DNA of 9,235 bases from Candidatus Cloacimonadota bacterium (GTDB lineage: Bacteria > Cloacimonadota > Cloacimonadia > Cloacimonadales > WRIO01): positions 1-9,235 of the forward strand of contig JAGOCT010000041.1 in the NCBI GenBank assembly GCA_017998585.1. The letters are read 5' to 3'. The notes below the pieces were generated by a model. The model searched no databases. It was given only the letters and a program-made list of their open reading frames with translations, and had not been told where the DNA came from. Shown piece after piece: positions 1 through 4,500 of this stretch (position 1 is its first letter; every line of letters starts with the position of its first letter). A program made the position numbers and the translations under genes.

Positions 1-822
1 AGTTTGATTGTTTGCAGCATTACCATCATTAGCCATTACAACTTTACCGTATAAGGTATAAGTCTGAACAGCTGTCGGAGTCCATGAGAATGTGAAAGGA
101 GCAGTTGCGCCTGCAGCAATCTGAGTTCCAGGTAAAGTTGCAACTTCAGCATCGTTAACATAGAATTTTACAGAGTATGTGCTCTGAGCATTTCCACCAT
201 TGTTTTTAACGGTTACAACGTAATCGTTAGCTGTTCCGACTGTAGGAGAGTTTGAACCTGTAATGCTTAAAGCAGCAAGGTCATCACCTAATACCCAGTC
301 AAAACCGTCAATACGGAAAGTTAATTCGTCAAGAGAAACAACCTGGATACCTAAATATACTGATGTACCAACATAAGAAGTTAAATCTACAGTATATTCT
401 GTCCATGCGTTAGCAATCTGTAAATAAGAAGCTAAGTTAACAGTAAAATCAGCAACAGCATTACCTGTAGTTGATAATTTTACATTGAAATCTTCAAGGT
501 AAGTGCTACTGGTTGAACGTGCCCAGAATTTTACTACTTTGTTTTCAGCAGTAACATTAATCTGTGGGGTTACAAGCCAGTCATTATTACCGGCAGCATT
601 CCAACTTACCTGAGCAACCCATGAACCTTCCTGTGCTGCAGTACCAGCGTTGTAAGCAATAAATTCTTTGGTATCGCCGTCAACGTTGTACACAGTCCAG
701 CCAGTAGGAATTGCACCACCCTCAAATCCCTGTGGGAACTGAGCCCAAAGAGCGGAAGTTAATAGTAAAAATAAAGAAAATACTACTAACATCGTTCTTT
801 TCATTTGAAATAACGAACTCAT
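1..822 (-). CDS. Secreted protein with cleaved-adhesin/choice-of-anchor-J-like domain and CARDB-like Ig domain (partial, C-terminus off the left edge)
   Basis: I translated this from the minus strand; 274 codons are open from the ATG at 822 to the window edge. The start at 822 is chosen because a strong AGGAGG lies 5 bases upstream; an in-frame ATG at 804 (MKRTM...) is a possible alternative. Residues 7-28 form a signal peptide (KR, then a Leu/Phe-rich core, ending ALWAQ), so the protein should be exported. Residues 30-180 (FPQGFEGG, IPTGWTVYNVDGD, NDWLVTPQI, FRIDGFDW) match the pattern of cleaved-adhesin / choice-of-anchor-J jelly-roll domains of FCB surface proteins. Residues 183-274 (ALSITGSNSP, YVVTVKNNGGN, VKFYVNDAEV, ANDGNAANNQT) look like a CARDB-type Ig domain. 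Family knowledge: these are carbohydrate- or protein-binding modules, often on larger proteins with a C-terminal sorting tail. The full length, any catalytic domain and the true function lie outside the window. It lies 168 bases downstream of tRNA-Val on the same strand and diverges from the peptidase gene. Confidence 0.85.
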   Translation of the reverse strand, partial: MSSLFQMKRTMLVVFSLFLLLTSALWAQFPQGFEGGAIPTGWTVYNVDGDTKEFIAYNAGTAAQEGSWVAQVSWNAAGNNDWLVTPQINVTAENKVVKFWARSTSSTYLEDFNVKLSTTGNAVADFTVNLASYLQIANAWTEYTVDLTSYVGTSVYLGIQVVSLDELTFRIDGFDWVLGDDLAALSITGSNSPTVGTANDYVVTVKNNGGNAQSTYSVKFYVNDAEVATLPGTQIAAGATAPFTFSWTPTAVQTYTLYGKVVMANDGNAANNQT

Positions 823-827
823 TATTT

Positions 828-833
828 CCTCCT
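828..833 (-). promoter_or_regulatory. Shine-Dalgarno site of the leftward secreted-protein gene
   Basis: The minus strand reads AGGAGG, then five bases (AAATA), then ATG at 822. It is a full-strength SD and fixes the start at 822 rather than the in-frame ATG at 804. Such a site is unusual for Bacteroidota proper. Confidence 0.75.
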
Positions 834-894
834 ATCTTTTTTTTGGTGAATAATCACATCTATAATCATGTTATTCATCTCTAAATAAAAAAAT

Positions 895-905
895 GCCATT
901 ACGGC
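895..905 (-). terminator. Weak hairpin plus T-run, possible tRNA transcript terminator
   Basis: On the minus strand GCC-GTAAT-GGC is followed by A and then seven Ts (893-887). The stem has only 3 bp, so this is a marginal intrinsic terminator between tRNA-Val and the secreted-protein gene. It could equally be chance in AT-rich DNA. Confidence 0.2.
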
Positions 906-953
906 CTTGTGTTGTTAAATCTTTCTCTTCTAACTTCAATTTCTCTTTTCATC

Positions 954-985
954 TAAATCCTTTTCCCTCTTTGTTTTAGGATTTA
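954..985 (-). repeat. Inverted repeat just downstream of tRNA-Val
   Basis: TAAATCC (954-960 on the plus strand) and GGATTTA (979-985) are exact reverse complements, 18 bases apart, beginning 6 bases after the tRNA 3' CCA in the direction of transcription. The tRNA end is also followed directly by six Ts. The structure could mark the 3' trailer of the tRNA transcript (folding, processing or termination). Function is inferred only from position. Confidence 0.35.
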
Positions 986-990
986 AAAAA

Positions 991-1067
991 TGGTGGGTGA
1001 TGGAAGATTTGAACTTCTGACCTCTACGATGTCAACGTAGCGCTCTAACCAACTGAGCTAATCACCC
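991..1067 (-). tRNA. tRNA-Val (anticodon GAC)
   Basis: The minus strand folds into a complete 77-base cloverleaf including an encoded 3' CCA. The 7-bp acceptor stem is GGGTGAT/ATCACCC with discriminator A. The D arm is GCTC-AGTTGGTTA-GAGC. The anticodon arm is CTACG-TTGACAT-CGTAG, giving anticodon GAC (plus strand gtc at 1031-1033), which reads valine codons GUC/GUU. The variable loop is AGGTC. The T arm is AGAAG-TTCAAAT-CTTCC, with four pairs and an A-C mismatch at the outermost position (49-65). All other stems are fully paired and the standard TTC-A-A T-loop is present, so the gene is probably functional. It is a single tRNA with no tRNA neighbours in the window. Confidence 0.96.
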
Positions 1068-1465
1068 ACGTCTATAAATTCCAATTTGTTCAGTTTATAT
1101 CAGTATGTCAAGAAAAAAAAACAAATAATTCAATATTTTTTGAAATATATTCAATAATTTATTGTTATTGAGTCAATAAGTCGTATTCAAACTCTTATTT
1201 TATCTCAGTATTATTTTTTAAGACTTTTTAAGAATATTTGTATTTTCTAGTAAAAATTCTGCGAAAGACAGTCAATATATCTTATTTTTTCATAAAGAAA
1301 GTATGGCGCTACGACTTCCATTCTGAATAGTTTGAATGCTCACTGAATAAGAAAGACCTAATATCTTAATTCTTAGATCAGTAAAAATGAGACGGTCTTA
1401 AAATAGCCTGTTAAAAGGCAAGTAGCAGGAAAATATACAAATAGTAAAAATAAATAAAAAAAGTT
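1068..1465. other. AT-rich intergenic region between divergent transcription units
   Basis: About 400 bases with no credible coding region on either strand, rich in A/T homopolymers. The tRNA promoter should lie at its left end and the peptidase promoter begins just after its right end. The only structure I see is a 6-bp inverted pair, AAGACC at 1353-1358 and GGTCTT at 1394-1399, around a 35-base loop, which is weak. A long minus-strand frame covering 1373-1663 overlaps the peptidase start, has no supporting features and is not called. Confidence 0.6.
1094..1099 (-). promoter_or_regulatory. Candidate extended -10 element for tRNA-Val
   Basis: The minus strand reads TGA-TATAAA, an extended -10 (TGn-TATAAA), about 27 bases before the first tRNA base, leaving a short 5' leader for RNase P removal. 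The upstream -35 is poor: TTGTTT with a 19-base spacer. A perfect TTGACA (1106-1111) lies too close to this -10 to pair with it and has no good -10 of its own at 16-18 bases. Confidence 0.3.
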
Positions 1466-1494
1466 TTGACAATCTGTTTTGAAAGTCGTATAAT
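1466..1494 (+). promoter_or_regulatory. Consensus sigma-70 promoter of the C10 peptidase gene
   Basis: TTGACA (1466-1471) and TATAAT (1489-1494) are both perfect consensus hexamers with the optimal 17-base spacer. Transcription should begin near 1500-1502, giving a leader of only about 17 bases before the ATG at 1518. Expression is therefore likely strong and housekeeping-sigma dependent, with little room for a leader-based switch. I see no clear operator palindrome overlapping it. Confidence 0.85.
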
Positions 1495-1507
1495 ATTGAG
1501 CAGAAAT

Positions 1508-1512
1508 GGGGG
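1508..1512 (+). promoter_or_regulatory. Purine-rich ribosome binding site that favours the start at 1518
   Basis: GGGGG lies 5 bases before ATG 1518. The upstream in-frame ATG at 1506 overlaps this run and lies only about 5 bases from the predicted transcription start, with just GAG as a possible SD. The N-terminus from 1518 (MRKFILSALILL) is also a tidier signal peptide. Confidence 0.5.
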
Positions 1513-1517
1513 TAAGT

Positions 1518-4500
1518 ATGCGTAAGTTCATTTTGAGCGCCCTTATATTGCTCATTGCAGTTATGGGCCTGAACGCAAAAGCAGTGGATAAGAGCACTGC
1601 TGAAAAGGTAGCATTGAACTGGATTAACCAGTTAGACACGCATAAAAGTTTTTCGAATCGCATTGTTAAAACAGATGTGAACAGAAAAGACCAGCTTTCT
1701 TTACTCTATACCATTCACTTTCAAAACAAGGGGTTTGTGATTGTTTCTGCTGATGATAATGTAGAACCAATCCTGGGTTATTCTTTAAATTCAAAAGCAG
1801 ATGAGAGTCAGATGAGTCCAGCTACTCAGGCTTTTTTAAATCATTACGCATCGAAAATTGATGTAATTGTGAGTAAAAAATTACAAAATCAGAGGGCAAA
1901 CCGTAAATGGGATCAATTGCTCAATACGAATTACCAACGGACAGACACACGAGATGTAGAGCCATTATTAATGACAAGCTGGGATCAGGGAGAATTGTAT
2001 AATGCAAGCTGTCCTCCTGATCCAAACGGACCAGACGGTCATGTTTGGGCAGGCTGTGTCGCAACGGCTATGGGACAAATTATGAAGTATTGGGCTTATC
2101 CTGCTCAGGGTACAGGATCTCATTACTATGCACATCCTGTCTATGGAACTTTATATGCTGATTTTGGCAATACGACTTATAACTGGTCTGAAATGCCAAA
2201 TGAATTGTGGGAATATAATACACAAGTTTCTACATTATTATATCATTTGGGCGTTTCTGTTGATATGGATTACGGTCCAAATGGCTCTGGTGCATTTTCT
2301 GAAGATGCCAGAGACGCATTTGTCAATTACTTTAGTTATTCAAGTGCTGCCAGCTATCTTTATAAGACCGATTATTCGGATATTGAATGGTCATCTCTGC
2401 TAAGAAGTCAGCTGGATAGTTACAAACCGGTGTATTACGCAGGTAGAGATGCCTCAAATGAGAGTGGTCATGCATTTGTTTGTGATGGATATTCAGGCAC
2501 AGACTATTTTCATTTTAACTGGGGATGGTCAGGGATTTACAATGGATATTTCTACTTAAATGATTTGACTCCCGGATATGAAGGGAATGAAGCAGATTTT
2601 AGTTATGTCCAGAGAGCGATCGTTAATATTGAACCGGCTAATCCAATCGTTAATGATGGTATTTTGGTATGGGAAGGTGTTAGTGGCGGTTCATCGTATA
2701 GTGGTCAATACATCTACAATTATCTTCAATCGATGCAGGCACCTTCTGTCTATACAAATTCATTTCCTGTTTCTTTGATTGGATTTGATGCTGTGGTTCT
2801 TTCATTTGGTAATTATGGATCAGATATTTCTACATCATTTACCGATGAAATGGCAACTCGAGTCATAGACTATCTGAATGCAGGCGGAAGAGTCTATCTG
2901 GAAGGTGGGGATGCCTTAGGATATGACCAATCAGACAACGGCACGCTTTTATCAATGTTTGGTATTGCAGAAAGCACTGATGGCAGTTCTTTAATTTTGG
3001 AAAATTTAACGGGTCAACCAGGTTCACTGGCTGACAGTATGCTGTTTGTATCATCTTCGCAAGCGTATAATGGCTGGATCGATATCTTTACTCCTTCATC
3101 TGGTATTGTCGTGTTTAAGCATGCAAACGGACAGGATGTAGCGATACAGAATGTAATGTCTAACGGTGCTAAAACAATGTGCTTCTCCTATGCATTAGCA
3201 GAATTAAATGATGAAAGAAACAATACCCGTATTGATTTGCTCAACCGTATTGGATTGTTCTTTGGTCAGGCAGCTCCTGAAGGAGATATGTATGAACCAG
3301 ACAATACCTATATGCAGGCTCATTATATAATGCCTGGTCAAACTCAGAATCATTCGATTAAGCCTGTAGCGGATGTGGATTGGGTTAAATTTGATGTTAC
3401 TGAAGTGCCTCAGACAGTGATAATAAATACAGATGGAATTGGCAGTGGAGATACCAGGTTGTATCTCTATGCTTCTGATGGGGTAACAGAATTAGCCTAT
3501 AATGATGATTATTATGGACTGTATTCTTCAATTAACTATACTTTTACTGAACCTGGAACATACTACGCCATGGTTGATGAATATGGTAATAATAATGTTA
3601 TTGAATACTATACGATTCATCTGGAATTTCAACAGCCTGAGCCCATTATTGCTCCAAGCAATCTGGTCTTTGATCTAAACCAGATAAATGGACATGTCAA
3701 TTTAGAATGGATGCATGGTACAAGCAATTGGGTTTATGAAAATTTTGATGATGGAGTTGCAGATAACTTCCTGGGTCTTGATGACAGATTCTCCATTTCA
3801 AATGGGCGTTTGATCATGAATGGCTGGTCCAATGATACCTGGGCAGGTACGTTCTACAATTATGATTTCTCCAATTTTGCAATGGAATTTGAAATCACCC
3901 GTCATCAAAGTGAGGGAAGTCTGACTAATAGTATGGGAGCATTTTTCAGGGCAAATGAATTTAGTGAATATACCATGTCCGGCTATTTGTTTAATATTGT
4001 CGCAGCGGGTATGTATAGCGTTTTTGTTATCAATGATAACAGTCCGGTTGTACTGATAGACTGGACACAAAGTGAATATATTAACACAGGCTTAGGCAGC
4101 TCTAATGTTGTGACTCTTTTCGCGTTTGGTCCAAACGTTGACATTTATATTAACAGTCAATATGTTAATTCCTTTACAGATTATACTTTTAGTAGTGGAA
4201 AAGCCGGACTATGTACTTATGATTCTGTAACAGGTTCTAATCAGGTCAGCTGGGATTATTTTGCTGTAGAGGAAGTGTCAGATTACAGACAAGTTACAAA
4301 GGCAAAACCACTTACTCCTGTTTTTACTAGTGGAAACTTCAAAAAAAGTCCGTTAGTGTCACTTTCTGAAAGAAAAAATAATCTTGTACAAGGAATGACC
4401 CAATACACTCAAAACAGATCACGTAATTTCCTGTATTACAATCTTTACAGAAATGATCAGTATTATGAAGCAACAGAAGGTACATATTATACTGATTATC

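Noticed and set aside
846..857. Small palindrome GTGA-ATAA-TCAC upstream of the leftward gene, resembling half of a CRP/FNR-type operator
   Set aside because: The half-site spacing is 4 bases rather than the 6 of the CRP consensus and the flanks do not fit. Too short to support a named regulator.
1106..1111. Perfect TTGACA on the minus strand as -35 of the tRNA-Val promoter
   Set aside because: No acceptable -10 lies 16-18 bases downstream (CAAATT, ACAAAT, AAATTG), and the good TATAAA is only 6 bases away.
1373..1663. Minus-strand open frame of 96 codons antisense to the start of the peptidase gene
   Set aside because: It overlaps the consensus promoter and the signal-peptide region of a clearly real gene, has no SD and no recognisable domain. 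It is a chance frame.
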